Below are positions 53,535 through 64,000 of a stretch of 64,000 bases of DNA, piece by piece (position 1 is the stretch's first letter; every line of letters starts with the position of its first letter). The position numbers were made by a program, and so were the translations under genes. The DNA comes from Nakamurella deserti (GTDB lineage: Bacteria; Actinomycetota; Actinomycetes; Mycobacteriales; Nakamurellaceae): positions 62,001 through 126,000 of the forward strand of contig NZ_QCXS01000003.1 of assembly GCF_003260015.1 (NCBI RefSeq), given 5' to 3'. Below the pieces are notes generated by a model. That model did no database searches. It worked only from the letters and a program-made list of their open reading frames with translations, and was not told where the DNA came from.

Positions 53535-53700
53535 TGTCTCGGCCCCCGAATCCGGGAACCGCGATCCGGAGTCTACCCAGCCGAAAACTTTGTCACGAAT
53601 CATCTAACGATGCGTGAGTCGCCTGTACTGTGTGTAACCATTGATGCGACAATGCGAGGGTGCGGTGACCAGTTCGGTCGCCTGCGTGGAAGGGTCGGCC

Positions 53701-54183
53701 ATGTCAGAGAACTACGCACGTGCGCTCGGTGCACGTCTCCGTGCCATCCGCGCCCAGCAGGGCCTGTCGCTACACGGCATCGAGGCCAAGTCGGACGGCC
53801 GCTGGAAGGCCGTCGTCGTCGGCTCCTACGAGCGTGGCGACCGCGCCGTGACCGTGGCCAAGCTGGCCGAACTCGCGGAGTTCTACGGGGTTCCGGTGTC
53901 GGAACTGCTGCCCGACGCCCGCAGTGCCCGCCGCGGACCGGCCACCCCCAAGCTCAAGATCGACCTGCAGCGGCTGGGTGAACTGCCCACCCATCTCGCC
54001 GGCCCGCTCGCCCGGTACGCCGCCGCCATCCAGTCCCAGCGCGGCGACTACAACGGCAAGGTGCTGACCATCCGGGCCGAGGATCTGCGGTCACTCGCAG
54101 TCATCTACGACATGACCCCCGAGGACCTGACCGAGCAGCTGGTGCGCTGGGGTGTGCTGCCGGAAGGTTCCGAGCTGCACTGA
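53701..54183 (+). CDS. bldD: Developmental regulator BldD (c-di-GMP-responsive)
   Basis: A 160-residue transcription factor that represses development genes in Streptomyces when dimerised by tetrameric c-di-GMP. The N-terminal XRE-type HTH (1-71) reads SENYARALGARLRAIRAQQGLSLHGIEAKSDGRWKAVVVGSYERGDRAVTV. In the C-terminal domain the c-di-GMP signature RGD-x8-RxxD is intact: Arg114-Gly115-Asp116 and Arg125 to Asp128, at the same numbers as in Streptomyces BldD. The ATG at 53701 has GAAGGG upstream. An in-frame extension to 53641 is not conserved. It is divergent from pyrR, as in Streptomyces. Confidence 0.96.
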   Translation: MSENYARALGARLRAIRAQQGLSLHGIEAKSDGRWKAVVVGSYERGDRAVTVAKLAELAEFYGVPVSELLPDARSARRGPATPKLKIDLQRLGELPTHLAGPLARYAAAIQSQRGDYNGKVLTIRAEDLRSLAVIYDMTPEDLTEQLVRWGVLPEGSELH

Positions 54184-54412
54184 GGACGGTGGCGGCGGGA
54201 CCGGGTGCCGCCGCGGGTTCCTGCCGGTCGGGCCCGCTTCGCCCGAACGGATCACCCCGACGCGGCCGCTCACCGACCGTGGTGGCCTTCCAGGACGTCC
54301 GGCGCAGGGACGTCCGGTCGGTGCGGAATGTCCGGTGGGCCGTCACGCGAGGGCCCGCCCGGTCACCGCGCGAGGTCCCGATGGGTCCGGGCGCGAGGTT
54401 CCCGGCCGCCGG

Positions 54413-54967
54413 TCAGTGCGCGAGGGTCTTGACCCCGATGACGACGAGGCCGAACGCCACGATCGCGGCGATGAGCAGACCGCGGCCCCACCACGAGAGC
54501 CCGGTCCGGCGGACGGCGAGGAACGAGAACACGCCCATCTGGGCGACCAGCACCCAGACGCTGGTCCACAGGGCGGTGTGGAAGTCCCACCAGCCCACCG
54601 CCGACACCGCGAGCAGCACCATCGGCGCCATCGCGGCCTGCACGATCTGGCCGGACGTCCCGAGCAGGATCCGCCAGTCGGTCCGGTGCAGCCGCTCGCC
54701 GTGCACCCCCAGGTGGGCGACGAACTCGGCGAACAGGCTCGCGCCGAACAGTCCGCCCGTCGCGATGGCCACGTCCAGCAGCGCGTACCCGGCGGTCGCG
54801 TCCCCGCCGACGTGCTGGGTCAGCACCAGCAGTGTGCTCAGGCACGCGATGTTGCCGTAGAGCCGCTCCCGCAGGATCGTCCCGACGGTGGCCGGCGGGA
54901 GGTCGTCGGACCAGTGGGGACGGCGCCCGCGGGCCCGTCCGGTCGGCGTGGTCCCGGCAGTGGTCAT
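54413..54967 (-). CDS. Four-helix membrane protein
   Basis: A 184-residue integral membrane protein of no family I recognise. A basic N-terminus (GRARGRRPHWSDDLPPATVG) precedes a hydrophobic segment with LYGNIACLSTLLVLTQHVGG (about 36-55). Further segments lie at about 60-85, 100-125, 128-148 and 160-182. ERLYGNIACLSTLLVL followed by LLDVAIATGGLFGASLFAEFVAH resembles a VIT/HPP-like bundle only vaguely, and I assign nothing. CAGAAT lies 6 nt before the ATG at 54967. It stands between bldD and the PRC-barrel module on the minus strand. Confidence 0.72.
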   Translation of the reverse strand: MTTAGTTPTGRARGRRPHWSDDLPPATVGTILRERLYGNIACLSTLLVLTQHVGGDATAGYALLDVAIATGGLFGASLFAEFVAHLGVHGERLHRTDWRILLGTSGQIVQAAMAPMVLLAVSAVGWWDFHTALWTSVWVLVAQMGVFSFLAVRRTGLSWWGRGLLIAAIVAFGLVVIGVKTLAH

Positions 54968-54998
54968 CCGTGCATTCTGGCGCACCCCGGACGCGCAT

Positions 54999-55027
54999 CG
55001 GCCCCGGAGGCGGTGCCTCCGGGGCCG
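54999..55027 (-). terminator. Terminator of the PRC-barrel operon
   Basis: A perfect 13-bp stem (54999-55011 with 55015-55027) and a 3-nt loop lie 20 bp after the last PRC-barrel stop on the minus strand. Confidence 0.75.
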
Positions 55028-55046
55028 ACGGGTGCTGCCGCGGAGC

Positions 55047-55478
55047 TCAGGGGCGGAGCATGACCGCGTACGAGCCGGCGCCGACGAGGCCCTGCCCGTT
55101 CCAGGTGTGGTCGTCGAGCTGGATGGACACCAGGCTGCCGTCGGTGGGGTCGAACTCGACGTCGCGCACGGTGCCGACCTCGTCCCCCGCGGTGGTCAGC
55201 GCGCGCTTCTTGAGGATGGTGTGCTGCTTCGCGCTGAGCTCGGTCAGCCGGTCGTCGGGGGCGACGACGGCGTCGGCGCTCGCCACGGTCACCGCGTCGG
55301 TGCCGAAGGCGGCGATGCTCCCGAACGGCAGCATCGTCCCCTGTCCACTGGTCTTGCCCAGCGCCACCGCCACCACCTTCTTCGTGGCGGGGTCGACGAC
55401 GAAACCGGAGATGGTGCCAACCGTGCTCGCGTCGGCGGTGCTGACGACCTTGCGGCCGGTGGCCTCGGAGAACCGCAT
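55047..55478 (-). CDS. PRC-barrel domain protein
   Basis: A 143-residue soluble protein with two PRC-barrel halves. MRFSEATGRKVVSTADASTVGTISGFVVDPATKKVVAVALG (1-41) is the first and GDEVGTVRDVEFDPTDGSLVSIQLDDHTWNGQGLVGAGSYAVML (about 98-141) the second. PRC barrels are small beta domains found in photosynthetic reaction centres, RimM and many stress or adaptor proteins. The start overlaps the stop of the upstream PRC gene by one base (TGATG), so they are co-translated. Its partner is unknown. Confidence 0.85.
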   Translation of the reverse strand: MRFSEATGRKVVSTADASTVGTISGFVVDPATKKVVAVALGKTSGQGTMLPFGSIAAFGTDAVTVASADAVVAPDDRLTELSAKQHTILKKRALTTAGDEVGTVRDVEFDPTDGSLVSIQLDDHTWNGQGLVGAGSYAVMLRP

Positions 55479-56071
55479 CAGACCCGCCCTCCCAGCTGGG
55501 CGCGGAACGCGTCGACCGCGGACCCGAACTGGGCCAGGTCGTCGGTCAGGTAGTTGCTCGCCGACGCGGGCACCATCAGGTGCTCACCGGATGCGGCGAT
55601 GGTGTCGGGCAACGGGATGAGCAGACGCTGCTTCCCGCGGTTCATCGTCTCGGCGGGCAGGATCTCGTAGCCCACGACGTCGGCCTGGCTGCTGGCCGGA
55701 TCGCCGAGGATGCCGATGACCACGTCGCTGACGGTGCCGAGCGCGGTGCCCTGGTCGGTGAGGACCTGCGAGTTCAGCACGTCCCCGCGGCCGGGCCCGT
55801 CCTGCGCGGTGGCGGCCAGTGCCTCCTCGAGGGGCACCAGGTCGTCCTCGGACTCGATGACCACCGCCGACTTGCCGAGACCGGCGACCCGGGCCCAGGG
55901 CAGCGCGGTCTTCAACGGCCCGGCGAACAGGCCGCGGCCGGCGAGGGTGAACGCCTCGACGTGACCGCCGTGCGCGGCGTACACGATGTCCTTGATCTGG
56001 GCGACGTCCTCACCGCCGTGGGTGACGACCGGCATCTTGACCAGCTCGCTGGCCCGCAGCAGCGTGCTCAC
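55478..56071 (-). CDS. PRC-barrel domain protein, larger paralogue
   Basis: A 197-residue soluble protein, again with two PRC-barrel-like segments. STLLRASELVKMPVVTHGGEDVAQIKDIVYAAHGGHVEAFTLAG (1-45) is the first and LNSQVLTDQGTALGTVSDVVIGILGDPASSQADVVGYEIL (about 95-135) the second. It differs from its neighbour in sequence but not in layout. GTG 56071 overlaps the stop of a 45-residue membrane peptide gene (GTGA). A longer frame to 56197 would run through that gene out of frame with its homology and is rejected. Confidence 0.85.
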   Translation of the reverse strand: MSTLLRASELVKMPVVTHGGEDVAQIKDIVYAAHGGHVEAFTLAGRGLFAGPLKTALPWARVAGLGKSAVVIESEDDLVPLEEALAATAQDGPGRGDVLNSQVLTDQGTALGTVSDVVIGILGDPASSQADVVGYEILPAETMNRGKQRLLIPLPDTIAASGEHLMVPASASNYLTDDLAQFGSAVDAFRAQLGGRV

Positions 56072-56205
56072 CGTCGGCCGCCCTTGCGCTTGCCGTCGTT
56101 GATGATGACGCCGCCGGAGCGCCGCTTCGCCTGGACGGCGATGATCCCGCCCACGATCACGGCGATCACCACGATCACGATGATCAACCACACCCACCAG
56201 TCCAT
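56068..56205 (-). CDS. 45-residue single-pass membrane peptide of the PRC module
   Basis: A small protein starting MDWWVWLIIVIVVIAVIVGGIIAVQAK, a single transmembrane helix, followed by a basic tail (RRSGG...DGKRKGGRR). It has no homology I recognise. Its TGA overlaps the GTG of the larger PRC-barrel gene, so the three genes are coupled. It may tether the PRC proteins to the membrane, which is inference. Its ATG is weakly supported by an AGAGAG stretch about 8 nt upstream. Confidence 0.68.
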   Translation of the reverse strand: MDWWVWLIIVIVVIAVIVGGIIAVQAKRRSGGVIINDGKRKGGRR

Positions 56206-56607
56206 CGCGCGCTCTCTTCTGCTCTGCCGTGCTGTGACGGATCCGTTCGGTCGCACCGGGATGTCCCCGGCCGGCCCCCGTCCCGGGCTGCCCCGTGAGG
56301 GTGACGACGGACGGGTCCGACCGGTACTTGCCCGCGTACGGGACCAGTCAATCAGCTCACGTCACCGCAGGTCGGAGGCCCCGCCCGGGACGGTCGTCGC
56401 TGCGAGGACCGAGGTGGCGGACGCACTGCGGAAGCCGGGGTCGGGCCGTCACTCAGCAGCGGCGGTGAAGCCGGTACCGCGGGCGGCAGGGCCGGCGTCC
56501 CCCGGGGTTTTCACCGCTTCCGGGGTAGCGGACCCCGCGGACGCACCCGGCGGGCACCACACACGACGCGGGGGACGGCGCGGCGGACCGGCGTCGGCCA
56601 CCGGGGA
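56206..56607. other. Intergenic region nusB to PRC module
   Basis: These 402 bp have no gene. TTGACT on the minus strand (56351-56346) may be a -35 element for the PRC module, but no good -10 element lies at 16-18 nt. The nusB side has only GC-rich sequence with no clear terminator. Confidence 0.35.
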
Positions 56608-57027
56608 TCAGTTCGGGGCGGTCCGGAGCTTGCCGGCGATACCCATCAGCCGGCCGAGCACCCCGTTGACGAAACGCGGAGAGTTGTCGGTGGACAGCGA
56701 CTTGGCGAGCTCGACCGCCTCGTCCACGATCACCGGGCCCGGCACGTCGGAGTAGAGCAGCTCCCACGCGGCGATGCGCAGCACGGCGAGGTCCACCGCG
56801 GGCATCCGGTGCAGCTCCCAGCCCTGCGAGTGCTCGGCGAGGAGTCCGTCGATGCGCTGGTAGTGGGTGGCGACACCCCGGACGATCTGCTCGGCGTACT
56901 CGCCCATCGGGGTCAACTCGCCCGTCTCCTCGCGCTCGGTGAGCAGGGTGACGGGGTCGACGTTGCGGGCGTCGGCGGCGAAGACGACGTCGAGCGCGCG
57001 CTTGCGGGCCTTGCTGCGGGCGGACAT
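56608..57027 (-). CDS. nusB: Transcription antitermination factor NusB
   Basis: An all-helical RNA-binding factor of 139 residues that works with NusE at boxA in rRNA operons. MSARSKARKRALDVVFAADARN opens the RNA-binding face. RIDGLLAEHSQGWELHRMPAVDLAVLRIAAWELLY, VPGPVIVDEAVELAKSLSTDNSPRFVNGVLGRL and the closing helix are all characteristic. It follows efp after 75 bp and shares its direction, as in many actinobacteria. Confidence 0.96.
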   Translation of the reverse strand: MSARSKARKRALDVVFAADARNVDPVTLLTEREETGELTPMGEYAEQIVRGVATHYQRIDGLLAEHSQGWELHRMPAVDLAVLRIAAWELLYSDVPGPVIVDEAVELAKSLSTDNSPRFVNGVLGRLMGIAGKLRTAPN

Positions 57028-57102
57028 CGGCGGGTGCTGCTCTCTGTTGCGGTGACGGGGTACCGGGGGCTCGGCGGGCGGGTCGTCCCGCCGAGCACGG
57101 CG

Positions 57103-57666
57103 TCAGGAGGTGACGCGACCCAGGTAGCGGCCGTCGCGGGTGTCGACCTTGATCTTGTCGCCGGTGTTGAGGAACAGCGGCACCTGGATCTCGGCGCCGG
57201 TCTCCAGGGTGGCCGGCTTGGTGCCGCCGGTGGAGCGGTCCCCCTGCAGGCCCGGGTCGGTGTGGGAGACGACCAGCTCGACCGAGACCGGGTTCTCGAC
57301 GAACAGCACGGTGCCCTCGTGGGTGGCGACCATGGCGTCGTTGTTCTCGAGCAGGAAGTCCGCAGCACCCGCGACGGCGGCACCGGGCACGGTCACCTGG
57401 TCGTAGGTGTCCTTGTCCATGAAGACGAAGTCGGCGCCGTCCTTGTAGAGGAAGGTCATGTCGCGCTTGTCGACGGTGGCGGTGTCGACCTTGAGACCGG
57501 CGTTGAAGGTCTTGTCGACCTGCTTGCCGGTGAGCACGTGCTTCAGCGTGGTCCGCACGAACGCGGGCCCCTTACCCGGCTTGACGTGCTGGAACGCCAC
57601 GACGGTCCAGAGCTGGCCCTCGAGGTTGAGGACGAGGCCGTTCTTCAGATCATTGGTCGATGCCAT
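57103..57666 (-). CDS. efp: Elongation factor P
   Basis: Relieves ribosome stalling at polyproline, 187 residues. [43 protein letters not shown] holds the tip loop PGKG of domain I, whose Lys contacts the P-site tRNA. The KOW-like domain and two OB folds follow and end [16 protein letters not shown]. The ATG at 57666 matches homologues; a GTG four codons earlier (57678) lies closer to an AAGGG and may be used instead. It is 44 bp after pepQ. Products of this window with Pro-rich linkers would need it. Confidence 0.95.
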   Translation of the reverse strand: MASTNDLKNGLVLNLEGQLWTVVAFQHVKPGKGPAFVRTTLKHVLTGKQVDKTFNAGLKVDTATVDKRDMTFLYKDGADFVFMDKDTYDQVTVPGAAVAGAADFLLENNDAMVATHEGTVLFVENPVSVELVVSHTDPGLQGDRSTGGTKPATLETGAEIQVPLFLNTGDKIKVDTRDGRYLGRVTS

Positions 57667-57710
57667 GGCGGACGCCACTTACCCTTCTGCTGCACACGGC
57701 CAGCACTGAA

Positions 57711-58784
57711 CTACAGCACCAGCAAGTTCTTGGCGGTCAGCGTGAGCACCTCGTAACCCGAGGCGCGGACCACGCCGCTGTCTTCGATCCGGACGCCGCC
57801 GCGGCCCTCGAGGTACACCCCGGGCTCGACGGTCAGGACCATGTCCGCCTCGATTGTACCGGTGGCGGCCGCTGCGACCGCCGGTCCTTCGTGGATCTCC
57901 AGGCCGATGCCGTGGCCGAGCCCGTGCAGGAACCGGTCCCCGTAGCCCGCCTCCTCGACGACCCGGCGGGCCGCCCGGTCCAGCTGCTGCCCGGTGGTGC
58001 CCGGCGCGACGAGCTCCTCGGCCGCGGTCTGGGCGGCCAGCACGACGTCGTGGATCTCCTGCTGCCAGGCCTGCGGCGCACCGAGCACCACGGTCCGGGT
58101 CATGTCGGAGTGGTAGCCGTCGAACCGGGCGCCGAAGTCGAACTTCACCAGGTCACCGCGCTGCAGGATGGATCCGGTGGGACGGTGGTGCGGGATGGCG
58201 CTGTGCGCGCCGGCCGCGACGATGGTCTCGAACGCCGGGTCCTCGGCGCCGCCGCGGCGCATCCGCTCGTCCAGATCCAGGCCCACCTCGCGCTCGGTGC
58301 GGCCGGCCCGGATGCCGCCGTCGGCGATCAGCGCGGCGAAGGCGTCGTCGGCGATCGCGCAGGCCCGGCGCAGCGCCTGGATCTCGTCGGCGTCCTTGAC
58401 CGCACGCAGTTGCTCGACCAAGCCGTTCGTCGCGACCAGCTGGGCGGTGCCGATCGCGGCGAGCCGGGTGTGGTCGGCGACGGTGAGGTGACCGGCCTCG
58501 AAGCCGAGCCGGCCGGTGGCCTCCCGGACCAGGGCCGGGGCGGAGGCCCGGTCGATGACCGTCCGCAGGTCCGGGACCTGGGCCGCCGCCTGGGTGACGT
58601 AGCGGCCGTCGGTGCAGAAGGTGCTCCGATGGTCCCCGCCGGCCGCGACCAGCAGGGCGGCGTTGGACCCGGTGAACCCGGTCAGGTAGCGGATGTTGAG
58701 CAGATCGGTGACGAGCACCGCCTCCACCTCGACGGCGGCGAGCAGGGAACGGAGGGCGGCACGGCGGGCGGCATGGTTCGACAC
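57711..58784 (-). CDS. pepQ: Xaa-Pro aminopeptidase/PepQ family metallopeptidase
   Basis: M24B family peptidase of 357 residues that splits peptides at proline. The N-terminal creatinase-like domain (1-125) has TDLLNIRYLTGFTGSNAALL. The pita-bread domain holds the five metal ligands: Asp in KFDFGA, Asp in YHSDMTRTV, His in HGLGHGIGLEIHE, Glu in TVEPGVYLEG and Glu in VRIEDSGVV. TAGGGT lies exactly 7 nt before the GTG. Its position upstream of efp is conserved in actinobacteria. Confidence 0.93.
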   Translation of the reverse strand: MSNHAARRAALRSLLAAVEVEAVLVTDLLNIRYLTGFTGSNAALLVAAGGDHRSTFCTDGRYVTQAAAQVPDLRTVIDRASAPALVREATGRLGFEAGHLTVADHTRLAAIGTAQLVATNGLVEQLRAVKDADEIQALRRACAIADDAFAALIADGGIRAGRTEREVGLDLDERMRRGGAEDPAFETIVAAGAHSAIPHHRPTGSILQRGDLVKFDFGARFDGYHSDMTRTVVLGAPQAWQQEIHDVVLAAQTAAEELVAPGTTGQQLDRAARRVVEEAGYGDRFLHGLGHGIGLEIHEGPAVAAAATGTIEADMVLTVEPGVYLEGRGGVRIEDSGVVRASGYEVLTLTAKNLLVL

Positions 58785-58797
58785 CCCTGGAACCCTA
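58785..58797 (-). promoter_or_regulatory. -10 element for pepQ-efp-nusB
   Basis: Minus strand TAGGGT (58797-58792), 7 nt, GTG 58784. It may start the whole pepQ-efp-nusB transcript. Confidence 0.5.
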
Positions 58798-58850
58798 GTG
58801 ACTCCCGGGCCGGCTCCCGATCCCGCCGACCACCCGGACCCACCACCCGA

Positions 58851-61695
<2,845 letters not shown>

Positions 61696-61708
61696 GCCGA
61701 CCAGTGTC
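61696..61708 (-). promoter_or_regulatory. -10 element for aroC-aroK-aroB
   Basis: Minus strand GACACT (61708-61703), 7 nt, GTG 61695. Confidence 0.4.
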
Positions 61709-61812
61709 CCACGGATGTTCGTGGCCCCGATCCGGCCGGCCCTGCCCCACCGACCCCGCCGCAGGAACCGCGGCGCCGACGGCGACCCGCCACAGGATCT
61801 CCGGCCGTCGGG

Positions 61813-62679
61813 TCAGTGCGCGTCCTCCCAGGCCTTCCACGCCTGGTCGACCACACGGATCGCGTCGTCGACGTCGTCGGTGACGTGGATGAGGTCGAGG
61901 TCCTTCTCGCTGATCTTGCCGTCGGCGAGGACGGAGTTGCGGATCCAGTCGACGAGGCCGCCCCAGTACTCGGTGCCGAAGAGCACCACCGGGAACTTGG
62001 TCACCTTCTTCGTCTGCACCAGCGTCAGCGACTCGAACAACTCGTCCAGGGTGCCGAAGCCGCCGGGCAGGCAGATGAAGGCCTGCGAGTACTTGACGAA
62101 CATCGTCTTGCGGACGAAGAAGTACCGGAAGTTGATGCCCAGGTCGACGTACTGGTTCATCCCCTGCTCGAACGGCAGCTCGATGCCCAGCCCGACGCTC
62201 ATCCCGTCGGCGTCCTTGGCACCGCAGTTCGCGGCCTCCATGATCCCGGGGCCGCCACCGGTGATGACCGCGTAGCCGGCCTCGACCAGCGCGGCGCCGA
62301 TCCTGCGCGCCGTCTCGTACTGCGGGTGGTCGCGCGGGGTGCGGGCGCTGCCGAACACCGAGACCGCGCGGGGCAGGTTGGACAGCGACCCGAAGCCCTC
62401 GACGAACTCGGCCTGAATGCGGAAGACCCGCCACGGGTCGGTGTGCACCCAGTCGCTCGGGCCGCGGGTGTCCAGCAGCCGCTCGTCGGTGGTGGAGGTC
62501 TGGATGCGCTGGTCGCCGCGCAGCACGACCGGACCGCGGAAACGCTCCGGACGGGGCTCGCCGTCGGTGTCGGCGCGCAGCTTCGGATCGCCGTCGGAGG
62601 CCGCGGTCTGGGCCTGCGCGTTGGCGGCGACGGCCGCGTCCTGCGCATCGGTCGGGTTCTGGTCGTGGGGCACGGGCAT
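61813..62679 (-). CDS. LOG-family (TIGR00730) Rossmann-fold nucleotide-processing protein
   Basis: A 288-residue protein of the LOG/TIGR00730 family; known members release bases from nucleoside 5'-monophosphates, for example cytokinin ribotides. SVFGSARTPRDHPQYETARRIGAALVEAGYAVITGGGPGIMEAAN is the Rossmann half. CLPGGFGTLDELFESLTLVQ holds the PGGxGTxxE catalytic motif. About 85 N-terminal residues before the fold are Asp/Gln/Ala-rich and poorly conserved. The ATG at 62679 lies 22 nt after the dapE stop with no clear ribosome binding site, so the exact start is uncertain. In mycobacteria this gene also lies close to dapE. Confidence 0.87.
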   Translation of the reverse strand: MPVPHDQNPTDAQDAAVAANAQAQTAASDGDPKLRADTDGEPRPERFRGPVVLRGDQRIQTSTTDERLLDTRGPSDWVHTDPWRVFRIQAEFVEGFGSLSNLPRAVSVFGSARTPRDHPQYETARRIGAALVEAGYAVITGGGPGIMEAANCGAKDADGMSVGLGIELPFEQGMNQYVDLGINFRYFFVRKTMFVKYSQAFICLPGGFGTLDELFESLTLVQTKKVTKFPVVLFGTEYWGGLVDWIRNSVLADGKISEKDLDLIHVTDDVDDAIRVVDQAWKAWEDAH

Positions 62680-62701
62680 CCGTTCGGGTCGGCTCGTCAG
62701 G

Positions 62702-63769
62702 TCAGCTGAAGAAGGTGCGCAGGACCGCGGCCATCTCGCGGATCTGCTGTCGGGAGACATGTTCCTCCCGGGTGTGCGCGAGCGACGGATCGCCCGGGCC
62801 GTAGTTCACCGCCGGTATTCCCAATGTTGCGAAACGCGCCACGTCGGTCCAGCCGTACTTGGCCACCGCGGTGCCCCCGGCGGCGGCCACGAACTCCGCC
62901 GCCGCGGGTGCGGACAGTCCGGGCCGTGCGCCGGGGGCGACGTCGAGCACGCGGACGTCGAAGCCGTCGAAGAACGTCGTGACGAACGCCAGGGCGTCGT
63001 CGGCGTCACGGTCGGGTGCGAACCGGAAGTTGACCTGCACCACGCACTCGTCGGGGATGACGTTGCCTGCCACCCCGCCGTTGATGCGCACGGCGTTGAG
63101 TCCCTCCCGGTAGACGCAGCCGTCGATGTCGACGTCCCGGCCGGGGTACTGCGCCAGCCGGGCGAGCACCGGCGCGGCGGCGTGGATGGCGTTGCTGCCG
63201 AGCCACGAGCGGGCCGAGTGCGCGCGGCGGCCGGACAGCCGGACCTCGACGGCGGCGGTGCCCTGGCAGCCGGCTTCGACCGCGCCGTTCGTGGGCTCCC
63301 CGAGGATCGCAAGATCGCCGGTCAGCCAGTCGGGCAGCTCGCGCTCGATGCGGGTGAGGCCGTTGCGCTCGTGTTCGACCTCCTCGCAGTCGTAGAAGAC
63401 GAACGTCAGGTCCCGGGACGGCTCGGGCAGCGTGGCCGCCAGGTGCAGCATCATCGCGTCGCCGGACTTCATGTCGGTGGTGCCGCAGCCGTGGATGAGG
63501 TCGCCCTCGCTGCGGGACGGCACGTTGTCGGCGATCGGCACGGTGTCGATGTGGCCGGCCAGGATCACCCGGGTGGCCCGGCCCAGGTGCGTCCGGGCCA
63601 GCACGGCGTTGCCGCTGCGCAGGACCTCCAGGTGCGGCAACGCCCGCAGCGCGGCCTCGATCAGGTCGGCCAGCGGCTCCTCGGTGCCCGACACCGACGC
63701 GATGTCGACCAGGGTGGCGGTGAGGTCGTCCGGGTCGGCGGTGAGGTCCAGGGCTGCCGGGGTCGTCAT
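62702..63769 (-). CDS. dapE: Succinyl-diaminopimelate desuccinylase
   Basis: M20 family zinc enzyme that frees L,L-diaminopimelate for lysine and peptidoglycan, 355 residues. [12 protein letters not shown] has the first metal His and catalytic Asp. [19 protein letters not shown] holds the bridging Asp, and [14 protein letters not shown] the general-base Glu pair. [17 protein letters not shown] lies in the dimer domain, and [17 protein letters not shown] holds the last His. TAAGGT lies exactly 7 nt before the ATG. The LOG-family gene follows after 22 nt. Confidence 0.94.
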   Translation of the reverse strand: MTTPAALDLTADPDDLTATLVDIASVSGTEEPLADLIEAALRALPHLEVLRSGNAVLARTHLGRATRVILAGHIDTVPIADNVPSRSEGDLIHGCGTTDMKSGDAMMLHLAATLPEPSRDLTFVFYDCEEVEHERNGLTRIERELPDWLTGDLAILGEPTNGAVEAGCQGTAAVEVRLSGRRAHSARSWLGSNAIHAAAPVLARLAQYPGRDVDIDGCVYREGLNAVRINGGVAGNVIPDECVVQVNFRFAPDRDADDALAFVTTFFDGFDVRVLDVAPGARPGLSAPAAAEFVAAAGGTAVAKYGWTDVARFATLGIPAVNYGPGDPSLAHTREEHVSRQQIREMAAVLRTFFS

Positions 63770-63782
63770 CGGACCGACCTTA
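63770..63782 (-). promoter_or_regulatory. -10 element for dapE
   Basis: Minus strand TAAGGT (63782-63777), 7 nt, ATG 63769. Confidence 0.5.
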
Positions 63783-63843
63783 CTGGCGGGTGCCGAACGC
63801 TCCCTCGGGACCGCGCCGGGCCGGATGCCGGGACCGCCGCCGG

Positions 63844-63856
63844 TAGCGTCGGGGCC
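63844..63856 (+). promoter_or_regulatory. -10 element for the last gene
   Basis: TAGCGT (63844-63849), 7 nt, ATG 63857, back to back with the dapE promoter. Confidence 0.5.
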
Positions 63857-64000
63857 ATGACACGCACGGGCACGCTCGTCCTGCTCGGCGCGATCACCGC
63901 CCTGGTGGTCGGCGTCGGATGGGTCGCGGTGTCGTTCGTCCGCGACGCCGGGGCCTCCGTCACGGGCGCCGGCGCGGAGTGCACGGTGGCGCTCACGGCC
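63857..64000 (+). CDS. Start of a membrane or secreted protein, cut by the window end
   Basis: 48 codons are visible. [32 protein letters not shown] reads as an N-terminal transmembrane anchor or uncleaved signal. [17 protein letters not shown] follows outside. No domain can be identified in this fragment. A -10 hexamer 7 nt before the ATG supports the start. It is divergent from dapE. Confidence 0.65.
   Translation, partial: MTRTGTLVLLGAITALVVGVGWVAVSFVRDAGASVTGAGAECTVALTA

Overview
The window is chromosomal DNA of a high-GC actinobacterium. The markers are WhiB1, BldD, the MtrA-MtrB-LpqB system, a mycobacterial-type Kgd, the 24-residue ribosomal protein bL37 and a SigH/RshA (SigR/RsrA) redox sigma pair. 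Gene order in several blocks matches Mycobacterium (whiB1 - pdtaS - biotin carrier - bL37 - rshA - sigH; SRAP - aroA - rsgA; Rv3235-like - secA - hpf - comF - lpqB - mtrB - mtrA - tmk - sahH). Others match Streptomyces (bldD next to pyrR; nusB - efp - pepQ - aroB - aroK - aroC). The genus cannot be fixed from sequence alone. It looks like a deep-branching relative of mycobacteria such as Nakamurella, which is inference. I see no rRNA, tRNA, CRISPR, prophage or insertion sequence.

Layout. 1-6.4 kb: end of kgd, a histidine phosphatase, an acetyltransferase, a small membrane protein and a lipid kinase. 6.5-12 kb: a regulatory and stress block with WhiB1, a PdtaS-like kinase, a biotin carrier, bL37, RshA/SigH under a SigR-type promoter, and a membrane esterase. 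12.8-20.3 kb: YbaK, SRAP, aroA-rsgA, YceI and a wax-ester synthase/DGAT with a very long repetitive tail. 20.4-26 kb: an orphan CpaE/SAF pair, an excisionase-like regulator, an LSm-like protein, and a LysM protein coupled to an Rv3235 homologue. 27.6-40.3 kb: secA, hpf, comF, lpqB-mtrB-mtrA, tmk and ahcY. 43-53.5 kb: a tightly coupled pyrimidine operon pyrR-pyrB-pyrC-(membrane protein)-carA-carB-pyrD-pyrF on the minus strand, with bldD divergent. 54.4-56.2 kb: a PRC-barrel module. 56.6-63.8 kb: nusB, efp, pepQ, aroB-aroK-aroC, a LOG-family protein and dapE.

Two things stand out beyond ordinary housekeeping content. First, six unrelated minisatellite tracts occur in 64 kb: 12.2-12.7, 18.1-18.3, 22.9-23.3, 26.2-27.4, 32.5-32.8 and 52.5-52.9 kb. 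Two of them lie in frame inside genes. One adds about 140 residues to the front of aspartate carbamoyltransferase and one lies in the DGAT tail. The largest is nine copies of a roughly 140-bp non-coding unit between the Rv3235 homologue and secA. Second, many genes carry a -10-like hexamer exactly 7 nt before the start codon, a consistent signature of leaderless transcription. Local regulatory elements that can be read include a SigR-type promoter before sigH, a PyrR-binding hairpin that masks the pyrR ribosome binding site, and operator-like repeats before whiB1, yceI and comF.
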